From contig NZ_BMTY01000011.1 in assembly GCF_014649915.1 (NCBI RefSeq), positions 179,232 to 243,231 on the forward strand: DNA of 64,000 bases, read 5' to 3'. The number at the start of each line of letters is the position of its first letter. The stretch's first letter is position 1. Of this stretch, positions 33,099 to 43,020 are shown one piece after another. The translations under genes and the position numbers were made by a program. A model generated the notes under the pieces. That model was not told where the DNA came from. It did no database searches and worked only from the letters and a program-made list of their open reading frames with translations. This DNA comes from Streptomyces toxytricini. Lineage in GTDB: Bacteria; Actinomycetota; Actinomycetes; Streptomycetales; Streptomycetaceae.

Positions 33099-34223
33099 AT
33101 GTATGCAGCAACGTCCTCCGTGTCCGCCCCGGTCCGACCCCACCGCACGCTCCAGGCGGGCGGGGGCTCCTACCTCGACGCCGCCCGGCCCCCGGTGCCG
33201 CTGCCCGGCGCCGTCCGGGCCCGGCGGATGCCGGGGGCCGTCGCGCAGCCGCTCAGCGGAAGGATCGACCTGTCGGGGCCGCAGGGGGCGCAGTTGCGCA
33301 CCGCGCTGGCCTCGGTGCAGCGGATCTGCCCGGAGTTCGCTCCGGTTCAGGTGCTGCGGCGCAGCGGCAGGTCGGTGCTGCTGGTGGGGACGACCGGCCG
33401 GATGACCGCCGTGGCGAAGGTTTTACTGGACCACTCGCCGGAGTGGCGCGAGCGGTACCGGCACGAAACAGCGGTGTACAGGACGTTCGTCCGACACCGC
33501 CCGCCGGTCCGGGTGCCGCGGCTGATCGCCGCGGACCCCGAGAACGGGACGCTGGTGGTGGAGCGGATGGCGGGCCGGGTCGCGGCACTCCAGCGGCATC
33601 CGGTGGAGGCCCCTCCGCGGGCCGACCTCCGGGCGGCGCTGGGAGCAGTCTGCCGGGTCAACCAGTGGCGGCCGCCGGCGGATCTCTTCGGGGACCCGCT
33701 GAACTACGGGCAGCGGATCGCGCGCTACCACGAGTTGGGGCTGCTGACGGACCGGGACCTGGGGGACCTGCAGAAGCTTCTGTGCGGGCTGAAGCTGGCC
33801 GGCGTGCAGCGGCAGTTCAACCACGGTGACGCCCTGCTGTCCAACCTGCTGCTCTCACCGGCGGGGCCGGTGCTGCTGGACTGGGAGCATGCGGGCTGGT
33901 ACCTGCCGGGCTACGACCTGGCCACGCTGTGGACGGTGCTGGGCGACGCCCCGGCTGCGCGCAGCCAGATCAGCCGGCTCGCCCAGGCGGCCGGACCGGC
34001 CGCCCGGGACGCCTTCCTGGTCAACCTGATGCTGGTGCTGACCCGGGAGATCCGGATGTGCGAGACGGCGGTGCAGCGGTCGATGGCCGCCTCCGCCCCG
34101 AACCAGCCCCTGCCGGCGGGCGCCCTGTCCTCGGGCGAGGAGCAGCGGCTGCTGCTGCGCCGCCTGCACGACGACTGCGGCATGGCCCGCAGGGCGGTCC
34201 GGGCGGCCGTCGGGACCCGCTGA
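33099..34223 (+). CDS. Aminoglycoside-phosphotransferase-fold (APH) protein, TTA-containing
   Basis: The product is 374 residues of the APH/choline-kinase superfamily. The catalytic loop is FNHGDALLSNLLLS (HGDxxxxN) and the metal-binding motif is LLDWEHAG. The N-lobe has MTAVAKVLLDH, with a lysine at the ATP-binding position, and ETAVYRTFVRHRPPVRVPRL. Both motifs are intact, so it may be an active kinase on a small molecule, although many relatives in Streptomyces have no known substrate. Leu109 is a TTA codon (33423-33425), so translation should depend on bldA and occur late. Co-control with the divergent NsdA-family gene is plausible. Confidence 0.82.
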   Translation: MYAATSSVSAPVRPHRTLQAGGGSYLDAARPPVPLPGAVRARRMPGAVAQPLSGRIDLSGPQGAQLRTALASVQRICPEFAPVQVLRRSGRSVLLVGTTGRMTAVAKVLLDHSPEWRERYRHETAVYRTFVRHRPPVRVPRLIAADPENGTLVVERMAGRVAALQRHPVEAPPRADLRAALGAVCRVNQWRPPADLFGDPLNYGQRIARYHELGLLTDRDLGDLQKLLCGLKLAGVQRQFNHGDALLSNLLLSPAGPVLLDWEHAGWYLPGYDLATLWTVLGDAPAARSQISRLAQAAGPAARDAFLVNLMLVLTREIRMCETAVQRSMAASAPNQPLPAGALSSGEEQRLLLRRLHDDCGMARRAVRAAVGTR

Positions 34224-34243
34224 GACGCGGCGGACGGCACCGT

Positions 34244-34295
34244 CACGAAAATCCCGTGGCGCACACGACCGGTGTGCGCTCCACGGGATTTCGTG
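34244..34295 (+). terminator. Very long stem-loop terminator
   Basis: A stem of about 23 bp, with one bulge and a mismatch, forms between CACGAAAATCCCGTGG... (from 34244) and ...CCACGGGATTTCGTG (to 34295) around a 5-base loop (GACCG). Read leftward it would end in a T-run, so it can work in both directions. It separates the APH gene from the steroid locus. Confidence 0.85.
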
Positions 34296-34354
34296 CGTCC
34301 GTGCCCGGCGCCGGGGCGGATGACTTGACATCCCGGGGCACCGGGCACAGCTTT

Positions 34355-34369
34355 CTGACATGGCATCAG
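34355..34369 (+). promoter_or_regulatory. Operator site 1 of the CTGAY-N5-RTCAG set (kstD)
   Basis: CTGACATGGCATCAG, flanked by TTT, lies 33 bp before the ATG of the ketosteroid dehydrogenase gene. It shares length and half-sites with sites at 41061, 46931 and 50984. The architecture is TetR-like. Its position implies repression of the downstream gene. Confidence 0.6.
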
Positions 34370-34401
34370 ATGCCTGCCGCCTCTCCCCGCTGGAGCCTGC
34401 C

Positions 34402-36183
34402 ATGACCGCGAGCGCCGCCCCCGATCCGCGCCCCGCCCCTCCGTCGCGCCGCACGGTCCTCGCCGGGGCCGGGGCGGGCGCTCTCGCCGCCGGGCTTCCG
34501 GCCGCCGCGGCGCGGGCCGGCGAGGCCCCCGTGTTCGGCGAGTACGACGTCGTCGTGGTCGGGTCGGGGGCCGCCGGGATGACGGCCGCGCTGACCGCGG
34601 CCAAGCGCGGGCTCGGCGTGCTGCTGGTCGAGAAGGCGCCGACCTTCGGCGGGTCGACGGCGCGCTCCGGGGCGGGGATCTGGCTGCCGAACAACTCGGT
34701 GATCCTGCGCGCCGGCGTTCCCGACACCCCGCAGAAGGCGGCCGCGTACCTGGCGGCGGTCGTGGGCCCGTCGGTGCCGGCGGACCGGCAGGCGGCCTTC
34801 CTGGCGAACGGGCCGCGGATGCTGGACTTCGTGATGGCGAACAGCCCGCTCCGCTTCCGCTACATGGACGGGTACAGCGACTACTACCCCGACCTGCCGG
34901 GTGGCTTGGCGAACGGTCGCTCCATCGAGCCCGACCAGCTCGACGGCCGCGTCCTCGGCGCCGAACTGGCCCGGCTGAACACGCCGTACATGCCCGTCCC
35001 GGCAGGGATGGTCGTCTTCGGTCAGGACTACCGGTGGCTGACCCTGGCCGCCGTCCACGCGCGGGGGGCGGCGGTCGCCGCCGAGTGCCTGGCACGCGGT
35101 ACGCGGGCCGCACTGCGCGGGGAGAGGCCGCTGACGATGGGTCAGGCACTCGCGGCCGGGCTGCGGGCGGGGCTGGCGCAGGCGGGCGTACCGGTGTGGC
35201 TGGAGTGCCCTCTGGTGGACCTGTTGACGGAGGGCGGTGCGGTCACCGGGGTCGTCGTGGAGAAGGGCGGCGTCCGCGGCACGGTGCGGGCCCGACGGGG
35301 CGTCGTCCTCGGATCGGGCGGGTTCGAGCACCATGCGGCGATGCGCGCGCAGTACCAGCAGCAGCCGATCGGCACGCAGTGGTCGGTGGGCGCCCGGGAG
35401 AACACCGGGGACGGGATCCGCGCCGGGCAGCGGGCCGGGGCGGCGCTGGACCTGATGGACGACGCCTGGTGGGGGCCGACGGTCCCGCTGCCCGGGGAGC
35501 CGTACTTCTGCCTGGCGGAGCGCACCCTGCCGGGCGGGCTGCTCGTGAACGCGGCGGGTGCGCGGTTCGTCAACGAGGCGGCGCCCTACAGCGACGTGGT
35601 GCACGTGATGTACGAGAAGGACCGGGGTGCGCCTGGCTCGCACATACCGGCGTGGCTGGTGGTGGACCAGCACTACCGCAACAAGTACCTGTTCAAGGAC
35701 GTGCTGCCCGCGCTGCCCCTCCCGGACTCCTGGTACGCGTCGGGCGCGGTGCACACGGCGTGGACGTGGGACGGGCTCGCGGAGCGGATCGGCGTACCTG
35801 CGGCGGCGCTGCGGGCGACGCTGAGCCGGTTCAACGCCCAGGCGTGGAGCGGGACCGACGCGGACTTCGGCCGCGGCCGGACGGCGTACGACCACTACTA
35901 CACGGACCCCGGGGTCTACCCGAACTCCTGCCTGGCCCCGATCCTGCTGCCGCCCTTCCACGCGTTCCGAATCGTGCCCGGGGACCTGGGGACGAAGGGC
36001 GGCATCGTGACGGACGCGCGGGCGCGGGCGCTGCGGCCGGACGGCTCGGTGATCCGGGGGCTGTGGGCCGCGGGCAATGCGAGCGCGGCGGTGATGGGCC
36101 GCAGCTACGCGGGGGCCGGGTCGACGATCGGTCCCGCGATGGCGTTCGGCTACGCCGCGGCGAACGACATCGCGGACGGGTGA
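34402..36183 (+). CDS. kstD: 3-ketosteroid delta1-dehydrogenase (KstD-like), predicted Tat-exported
   Basis: This is a 593-residue FAD flavoprotein. The N-terminus PSRRTVLAGAGAGALAAGLP is a twin-arginine signal, not usual for KstDs. The FAD-binding GSGAAGM is at 54-60, followed by EKAPTFGGSTARSGAGIWLPN. Further KstD signatures are GSGGFEHHAAMR, RIVPGDLGTKGG and the C-terminal YAGAGSTIGPAMAFGYAAANDIA. The enzyme introduces the C1-C2 double bond into 3-oxo-4-ene steroids, a key step before ring opening. A GGAG ribosome binding site precedes the ATG. The next gene on the right is an unrelated small protein on the other strand. A 3-ketosteroid delta4-(5alpha)-dehydrogenase is the main alternative. 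Confidence 0.82.
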   Translation: MTASAAPDPRPAPPSRRTVLAGAGAGALAAGLPAAAARAGEAPVFGEYDVVVVGSGAAGMTAALTAAKRGLGVLLVEKAPTFGGSTARSGAGIWLPNNSVILRAGVPDTPQKAAAYLAAVVGPSVPADRQAAFLANGPRMLDFVMANSPLRFRYMDGYSDYYPDLPGGLANGRSIEPDQLDGRVLGAELARLNTPYMPVPAGMVVFGQDYRWLTLAAVHARGAAVAAECLARGTRAALRGERPLTMGQALAAGLRAGLAQAGVPVWLECPLVDLLTEGGAVTGVVVEKGGVRGTVRARRGVVLGSGGFEHHAAMRAQYQQQPIGTQWSVGARENTGDGIRAGQRAGAALDLMDDAWWGPTVPLPGEPYFCLAERTLPGGLLVNAAGARFVNEAAPYSDVVHVMYEKDRGAPGSHIPAWLVVDQHYRNKYLFKDVLPALPLPDSWYASGAVHTAWTWDGLAERIGVPAAALRATLSRFNAQAWSGTDADFGRGRTAYDHYYTDPGVYPNSCLAPILLPPFHAFRIVPGDLGTKGGIVTDARARALRPDGSVIRGLWAAGNASAAVMGRSYAGAGSTIGPAMAFGYAAANDIADG

Positions 36184-36196
36184 CCCGGCCGGGCGG

Positions 36197-36697
36197 TCAG
36201 CCCTGCTGGAAGAGCTCGGCGGGCAGCGGCTTGAGCAGGGCGTACAGGTCGTCGCTGATGGGCCGGTCCCAGCTGGCGATCGTCACGAGGACGTTGTCGC
36301 TGCGGTCGAACTGCACGCAGCTGATCCGGGACTCGGAGAGCTTGACCTTGCGGACGATGAGGAGGTTGTCGCCCTGCATGACGGGGCAGTCCTCGATGCC
36401 GGTGACCTCGACCTCCTCGTCGTTCTCCAGGGCGTCGAGGAGCTGCGCCACCTCGAAGGGGATCTGGCCCTCGGCGAGGTCGCGGGCCGGCGAGCCCTCC
36501 GGGAGGTTCCCGATGATCATTGCGGGGCCGCGTCCGCCGAACAGGTCGTAGCGGAGAAAGACGCCCTGGCAGCTGCCGTCGGGCGCGGGGAGCAGCCCGG
36601 CCCCGAGATTGCCCGGCCAGTCCCCCGGATCCATGGCCAGGACGTCGAAGTCCGGGCCGGCGGGAGTGGCGGCGCGGTTGCGGCGGAGGAAGGACAT
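36197..36697 (-). CDS. Conserved hypothetical protein
   Basis: The product is 166 residues, soluble and acidic, with no signal. It begins MSFLRRNRAATPAGPDFDVLAMDPGDWPGNLG and contains VFLRYDLFGGRGPAMIIGNLPEGSPA, ALENDEEVEVTGIEDCPVMQGDNLLIVRKVKLSES and a C-terminal SDDLYALLKPLP. It reads like a folded single-domain protein with typical codon use, but I cannot place it in a family. It sits, oppositely oriented, between kstD and the thiolase-like operon. The start lacks a strong ribosome binding site. Confidence 0.65.
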   Translation of the reverse strand: MSFLRRNRAATPAGPDFDVLAMDPGDWPGNLGAGLLPAPDGSCQGVFLRYDLFGGRGPAMIIGNLPEGSPARDLAEGQIPFEVAQLLDALENDEEVEVTGIEDCPVMQGDNLLIVRKVKLSESRISCVQFDRSDNVLVTIASWDRPISDDLYALLKPLPAELFQQG

Positions 36698-36940
36698 GCG
36701 GCCATGGTACGTGGCCGGGGGTGCTTTCCGGATCCCGGGGCGCGGCGCCCGTCCGCCGCCGCGGGCGCCCCGGGCGGGCCGGTGCCGCTCGTCCGGTGCG
36801 GGGACCGGCGGGGGACCGGCGAAGGGCTGCCGGGGCGTTCGCCGTTGCGGCACCGGGCCGGGTCGGGGGTCGCGCGGCGTGTCGCAGGAGGCACGCTGTG
36901 TCGTCCGCGGCCGGGTGCCCCGTACCTGCCCGGCCGGCGC
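36698..36940. other. 243-bp intergenic region
   Basis: GC-rich spacer between the conserved hypothetical gene and the end of the thiolase-like operon. I see no gene, operator of the CTGAY type or clear terminator in it. Confidence 0.4.
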
Positions 36941-38103
<1,163 letters not shown>

Positions 38104-38107
<4 letters not shown>

Positions 38108-39162
38108 GCTCGGTCCCCTTCCAGGACGGCGACCAGGTTCTGCTGGAGGCAGGGTCCGGAGGTGGCGTGGGCGACGGCCCGGTCGGAGTCGCCGCGGTGG
38201 ATGCGGGCGGCGGCCTCGCCGATGCGGATCAGGCCGGCGGCCATGACGGGGTTCGCGGCGAGCGCCCCGCCGGAGGGGTTCACGGCGGTGGACCGGCCGA
38301 GGCGCAGCGCCTTGCGCAGGACGACCTCCTGGGAGGTGAACGGGGCGTGCAGCTCGGCGGTGTCGACGGGCGCGGTGAAGAGGCCGGCGCGCTGGGCGGC
38401 GAGGCGGGTGGAGGGGGAGTCGGTGAGGTCGCGCACGCCCAGGCTGTGGGCCTCGATGCGGTGGTCGATGCCGGTGATCCAGGCGGGCCGCCCGCACAGG
38501 CGGCGGGCGGTGTCGCCGGCGGCGAGGACCACGGCGGCGGCGCCGTCGCCGACGGGCGGGCAGTCGCCGGTGCGCAGCGGCCGTACCTGGTGGCCGCCGT
38601 GCGGGACGGTGCCGGAGAGCTGGGCGTGCGGGTTGGCCTCGGCGGCGGCGCGGCTGCGGGCGGCGATCGCGGCGAGCGCCTCCTCGTCGGTGTCGCCGGC
38701 GTCGACGAGGGCCTGGGCCTGGAGGGCGGCGAGGGCGATGGAGTCGGGCCACAGGGGGGCGAGGTAGTAGGGGTCGAGCTGCCGGGTCAGGACGTCGCGC
38801 AGGGAGCCGGGCGAGGACTTGCCGTAGGCGTAGACGAGCGCGGTGTCGGCCTGACCGGTGCGCAGCTTGACCCAGGCCTCGTACAGGGCCCAGGCGCCGT
38901 CCGTTTCGACGTGGGATTCGGAGATGGGGGGCCAGGCGCCGACGCCGTCGAGGGTCATGGTGAAGGAGAAGGGGCGGCCGGCGAGGTAGTCGCTCGATCC
39001 GGAGCAGGTGAAGCCGATGTCGCGGGCGCGCAGGCCGGTCCTCTCGCGGACCTCGTCGAGGACGGGCAGGAGCATGTCGAGCTCGCTGAGGTCGTCGGTG
39101 CGGCGCCGGTGGTCGCTCTGGGCGAACGCCACGACGGCGATGTCGCGCTCGTGGCGGGCCAT
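38104..39162 (-). CDS. Thiolase-fold lipid-transfer-type protein, Ltp4-like
   Basis: The product is 352 residues. The sequence opens VVAFAQSDHRRRTDDLSELDMLLPVLDEVRERTG and contains ISESHVETDGAWALYEAWVKL at the usual active-site position (80-100), where no nucleophilic Cys is seen. The C-terminal part has STAVNPSGGALAANPVMAAGLIRIGEAA. This fits the shorter of the two mycobacterial Ltp proteins (Ltp4, about 354 residues). It shares one base with the DUF35 gene's stop and 4 bp with the next gene, so the three are translationally coupled and probably form one complex acting on a CoA-linked side chain. Confidence 0.8.
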
Positions 39163-40130
39163 CAGATGAGCTCCTTGTAGCTGTCGTAGGCGGCGTCGGG
39201 CTCGCCGGTGGGGCGGTAGTGGTCGGGGTGGCGGCCGTCGGCGGTCCACACGGGTTCGACGCGCAGGCCCATGCGGACCTGGTCGTAGGGGATGCCTCCG
39301 ATCCGGCCGTGGAGGGGGAGGTCGGCGCCGTCGAGGGCGATGTGGGCGTACACGTAGGGCACCTCGATGTCGAGGTTGCGGGCCTTGATGTTGACGATGC
39401 AGAAGGTGGTGACGGTGCCGGCCGGGCCGACCTCGACCCGGTCGGTGGTGGCGACGCCGCAGGTGGGGCAGGCGCCGCGCGGGGGGACGTACACCTTCCG
39501 GCAGGAGGGGCAGCGCTCGCCGACGGTGCGCCGCTCGCGGAGGGCGGCGAGGTGGGCGCTCTGGGCGCGGCCGGGGGTGTGGGTGTAGTCGAGGCGTGCC
39601 TCGGTGACGATGCGGGTGACCGGGTCGGGGAAGCGGCCCTCGTGCGGGGTCGCGGCGGGCGGGTGACCGGGCGGGGGTGCGTCGTCCGGTTCGAAGCAGG
39701 CGATGTCGGTGATGGCGCCGGTGCGTTCGGCGGCCCAGCGGATGCGGACGCGCATGCCGGTGCGGACCGCGTCGGGGCCGGCGGCGTCGAGGGCGTGCAG
39801 GAGGGCGGTGTCGGCGCCGTCGAGGCGGACGAGGACCCAGGCGAAGGGTGTGGCGAGGGGCTGGCTGGGGCGCGGGTGGTCGTTCCAGGCCCAGGTGGTG
39901 ACGGTGCCGGCGGGGGCGACCTCGACGAGTTCGCGGAGCTCCTCGGCGGTGGCGGGGTCGTACTCGGCGGGTGGGACGAGGACGGTGCCGCCGGAGGTTC
40001 TGGCGCCGAGGACGACGCGTTCGCGGAGCCCGGTCAGGAAGGCGCTCTGGACGGGGCCGAGGGAGCGGGTGAAGGGGAACTCGACGACGAGGGGCGCGCG
40101 GAGCACCTCGGGAGGGGGCGCTGCTGTCAT
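39162..40130 (-). CDS. Di-domain DUF35/OB-fold acyl-CoA-associated protein (ChsH2-like, Rv3521-like)
   Basis: The product is 322 residues with a good ribosome binding site (GGAGAG). There are two DUF35 OB-fold modules, about 15-150 and 170-315. Only the second has the rubredoxin-like zinc ribbon: C207, C210, C221 and C224 (CPSC...CPTC). The first copy has lost it. DUF35 proteins bind and activate thiolase-fold aldolases, as in the ChsH2-Ltp2 retro-aldolase. Here a two-module DUF35 is encoded with two thiolase-fold proteins, so one module may serve each. It follows the enoyl-CoA hydratase gene at 62 bp. Confidence 0.85.
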   Translation of the reverse strand: MTAAPPPEVLRAPLVVEFPFTRSLGPVQSAFLTGLRERVVLGARTSGGTVLVPPAEYDPATAEELRELVEVAPAGTVTTWAWNDHPRPSQPLATPFAWVLVRLDGADTALLHALDAAGPDAVRTGMRVRIRWAAERTGAITDIACFEPDDAPPPGHPPAATPHEGRFPDPVTRIVTEARLDYTHTPGRAQSAHLAALRERRTVGERCPSCRKVYVPPRGACPTCGVATTDRVEVGPAGTVTTFCIVNIKARNLDIEVPYVYAHIALDGADLPLHGRIGGIPYDQVRMGLRVEPVWTADGRHPDHYRPTGEPDAAYDSYKELI

Positions 40131-40192
40131 GGGTCTCTCCGGATTCTCCGGGGGGTAGGGGCCCGGCGGGAGGAAGGAGGGGCGAAGCGGGG

Positions 40193-40993
40193 CTACGCGC
40201 GGCGGTAGACCGGGGGGCGCTTCTCGGCGAAGGCGCGGGCGCCCTCCTTGGCGTCGGCGGTGTCGAAGACCGGCTGTCCGCGGTCGAGTTCGGCGGCGAG
40301 GCCCTCGGCTTCGGTGAGGCCGGCGGTCTCGTACACGGAGGCCTTGACGGCCTCGACGGCGAGGGGGCCGCAGGCGTTGATCAGCTCGGCGGTCTCCAGG
40401 GCGGCCTCCAGGGCCGTCCCGTCCGGTACGACGCGGCCGACGAGGCCGATCCGTGCGGCCTCCTCGGCGGAGTAGGGGCGGCCGGTCAGCAGCATCTCCA
40501 GCGCGTGGGTGCGCGGGATCTGGCGGGGCAGGCGGACGGTCGAGCCGCCGATCGGGAACAGGCCGCGCCGGACCTCGAACAGCCCGAAGACGGCCCCTTC
40601 GGCGGCCACGCGGATGTCGGTGCCCTGGAGGATCTCGGTGCCGCCGGCGACGCAGTACCCCTCGACGGCGGCGATCACCGGCTTGCGGGGCCGGTGGTGG
40701 CGGAGCATCGCCTTCCAGTGCAGGTCGGGGTCGGCCTTGAGGCGGTCGCGGTAGGCGTCGCCGCCCATGCCGCGCCCGGCGAGCGCCTTGAGGTCCATGC
40801 CGGCGCAGAAGTCGCCGCCCGCGCCGGTCAGGACGACGGAGCGGACGGCGTCGTCGGCGTCCGCCTGGAGCCAGCCGTCGTAGAGGCCGACCAGCAGGGG
40901 CAGCGAGAGGGCGTTCTTCGCCTCGGGCCTGTTCATGGTGAGCACCAGCGTGGCTCCGTGGCGCTGCACGGTCAGGTGTTCCGTCCCACCCAT
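40193..40993 (-). CDS. Enoyl-CoA hydratase (EchA19-like)
   Basis: This is a 266-residue crotonase. Oxyanion-hole segments are DFCAGMDLKALAGRG and GYCVAGGTEI; FGLFEVRRGLFPIGG lies where the catalytic Glu is expected. The ribosome binding site GGGAGG supports the ATG at 40993. It heads the operon with the DUF35 and Ltp-like genes, and is divergent from a FadD19-like CoA ligase, as echA19 and fadD19 are in Mycobacterium. It is predicted to hydrate an enoyl-CoA in sterol side-chain degradation. Generic fatty-acid beta-oxidation is the alternative. Confidence 0.85.
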   Translation of the reverse strand: MGGTEHLTVQRHGATLVLTMNRPEAKNALSLPLLVGLYDGWLQADADDAVRSVVLTGAGGDFCAGMDLKALAGRGMGGDAYRDRLKADPDLHWKAMLRHHRPRKPVIAAVEGYCVAGGTEILQGTDIRVAAEGAVFGLFEVRRGLFPIGGSTVRLPRQIPRTHALEMLLTGRPYSAEEAARIGLVGRVVPDGTALEAALETAELINACGPLAVEAVKASVYETAGLTEAEGLAAELDRGQPVFDTADAKEGARAFAEKRPPVYRRA

Positions 40994-41060
40994 TGCCGTC
41001 CTCCCGTCTCCGGTGACCTGGAACAGGTTGCAGGAGTGCCCGGGGCAGTTCAATAGTTTT

Positions 41061-41075
41061 CTGACACTCAGTCAG
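41061..41075. promoter_or_regulatory. Operator site 2 of the CTGAY-N5-RTCAG set (hydratase operon / FadD19-like gene)
   Basis: CTGACACTCAGTCAG has perfect 5-bp arms, is flanked by TTTT on both sides, and sits in the 193-bp divergent region. It is 68 bp from the hydratase start and 112 bp from the ligase start, so one site could control both transcripts. Confidence 0.65.
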
Positions 41076-41186
41076 TTTTGTTGGGTGGCACCCTTCCCAG
41101 TTGGGGTGCGCGGCGCTGTAATGGCCGCCCGACGGCCCCGCGTGCCGCTCGCCGTGCGGGCCCGACCCCGGGGTGAGGGAGGAACG

Positions 41187-42842
41187 GTGGAGTACAACCT
41201 TGCCGACCTGTTCGAGTCGGTCGTCGACGCGGTCCCGGAACGCGAGGCCCTGGTGTACGTCGACCACCCGGGGACCGGTGCCGAACGACGCCTCACCTAC
41301 GCGCAGTTGGATGCGGCGGCGAACCGCGTTGCCCACCACCTGCTCGACGGCGGCCTGCGGCCCGGGGAGCACGTGGGCCTGCACCTGTACAACGGGGTCG
41401 AGTACCTCCAGACCGTGCTGGCCTGCCTCAAGGCGCGCCTGGTGCCGGTGAACGTCAACTACCGGTACGTCGAGGAGGAGCTGGTCCACCTCTACGGCGA
41501 CGCCGACCTCGCCGCGCTCGTCTTCGACGGCGAGTTCACCGGGCGGGTCGCGGCGGCGCTGCCGCACACGCCCCGGCTGCGGCACCTGCTGCGCGTCGGC
41601 GCCGCCCCCGAGGGGGCGCCCGAGCCGGCGCTCGCGCCGGTGGCGTTCGGGGACGCCGAGGCGGCGGGCTCGCCGGCGCGCGGGTTCGCGCCCCGCTCCC
41701 CCGACGACCTGTTCATCATCTACACGGGCGGCACGACGGGGCTGCCCAAGGGTGTGATGTGGCGGGCGGAGGACCTGTTCTTCGCGGGCCTCTTCGGCGG
41801 CGAGCCGTCGGGTGAGCCGGTGAAGCGGCCCGAGGAGCTGGCGGAGCGGGCGGCGGCGCGCGGCGCCGGGCTGACCTTCTTCCCGGCGCCGCCGCTGATG
41901 CACGGCACGTCCACGCTGACGTCGTTCATCGCGTTCAACTACGGGCAGCGGGTGGTCCTGCACCGCAAGTACGTGCCCGAGGAGGTGCTGCGGACGATCG
42001 AGAGGGAGCGGGTGTCGAGCGTGTCGCTGGTCGGCGACGCGATGCTGCGGCCGCTCGTGGACGCACTGGAGGGGCCTCTGCGGGGGACGGACCTGTCCGG
42101 CCTGTTCAGCGTCTCGTCGTCCGGGGCGGTCATGTCGGACTCGGTGGCCGCGGCCTTCCGGCGGCTCGCCCCGCACGTGATGCTGCTGAACAACTTCGGC
42201 TCGTCCGAGTCCGGCTCCAACGGGCGCGCGGCCGACGACGCCGGGCCCGGGCGCGGCTTCCGGCTGGTGGTCAACGAGCGCACGCGGGTGGTGGACCCGG
42301 TGACCCGCGAGCCGGTGCCGGCCGGGGTGCCGGGGCGGCTCGCGCAGCGCGGGCACGTGCCGCTCGGCTACTACAACGATCCGGCGAAGACCGCGGAGAC
42401 GTTCTTCCTGAAGGACGGCGAGCGGTGGGTGCTGCTCGGCGACATGGCGACGGTGGACGCTGACGGCGTCGTCACGGTGCTCGGGCGGGGCTCGCAGTGC
42501 ATCAACACGGGCGGCGAGAAGGTGTACCCGGAGGAGGTCGAGCAGGCCCTGAAGGCGCACCCGGGGGTGTACGACGCCCTGGTCGCCGGGGTGCCCGACC
42601 CCCGGTGGGGCAGCCGGGTCGCGGCGGTGGTGCAGCTGCGCGAGGGCGCCCCGGAGCCGACGTTGGAGGAGATCCAGGCGCACTGCCGGACCAGGCTGGC
42701 GGGGTACAAGATCCCGCGGCGGCTGGTCATCGCCGCGCAGGTGCAGCGGTCGCCGAGCGGCAAGGCGGACTACCGGTGGGCGAAGGCAGTGGCGGCCGGG
42801 GCGGAGGGCGAGGGCGAGGCGGACACGTCGGGCGGGGCGTGA
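41187..42842 (+). CDS. Acyl-CoA synthetase, FadD19-like (steroid/long-chain side-chain CoA ligase)
   Basis: The product is 551 residues of the ANL superfamily, from a GTG with GGGAGGAAC upstream. The ATP-binding P-loop is IYTGGTTGLPKGVMW. It also has LLNNFGSSESG, the Trp/Gly-rich WVLLGDMATVDADG with its conserved Asp, and a C-terminal SPSGKADYRWAKA holding the catalytic Lys. Length and position opposite an echA19-like gene match FadD19, a ligase needed for C24-branched sterol side chains in rhodococci and mycobacteria. A general long-chain fatty-acid ligase is the alternative. Confidence 0.82.
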   Translation: MEYNLADLFESVVDAVPEREALVYVDHPGTGAERRLTYAQLDAAANRVAHHLLDGGLRPGEHVGLHLYNGVEYLQTVLACLKARLVPVNVNYRYVEEELVHLYGDADLAALVFDGEFTGRVAAALPHTPRLRHLLRVGAAPEGAPEPALAPVAFGDAEAAGSPARGFAPRSPDDLFIIYTGGTTGLPKGVMWRAEDLFFAGLFGGEPSGEPVKRPEELAERAAARGAGLTFFPAPPLMHGTSTLTSFIAFNYGQRVVLHRKYVPEEVLRTIERERVSSVSLVGDAMLRPLVDALEGPLRGTDLSGLFSVSSSGAVMSDSVAAAFRRLAPHVMLLNNFGSSESGSNGRAADDAGPGRGFRLVVNERTRVVDPVTREPVPAGVPGRLAQRGHVPLGYYNDPAKTAETFFLKDGERWVLLGDMATVDADGVVTVLGRGSQCINTGGEKVYPEEVEQALKAHPGVYDALVAGVPDPRWGSRVAAVVQLREGAPEPTLEEIQAHCRTRLAGYKIPRRLVIAAQVQRSPSGKADYRWAKAVAAGAEGEGEADTSGGA

Positions 42843-43020
42843 CGCCGGGCGGGGGCGTTGCCGGTGGCCGTGCGGGCGCGCAGGGAGCCGCGTCCCCTCC
42901 GGGCGATGAGCCCGGTCGTCCGCCGGGCGCAGGACTCCCGAGCGCAGGGACTCCGGAGGGCCGCCACGGTGTGATCACTCGTTCGAGTCATTGCCTTCGG
43001 TCGTCGGGGTCGGGCAATCT

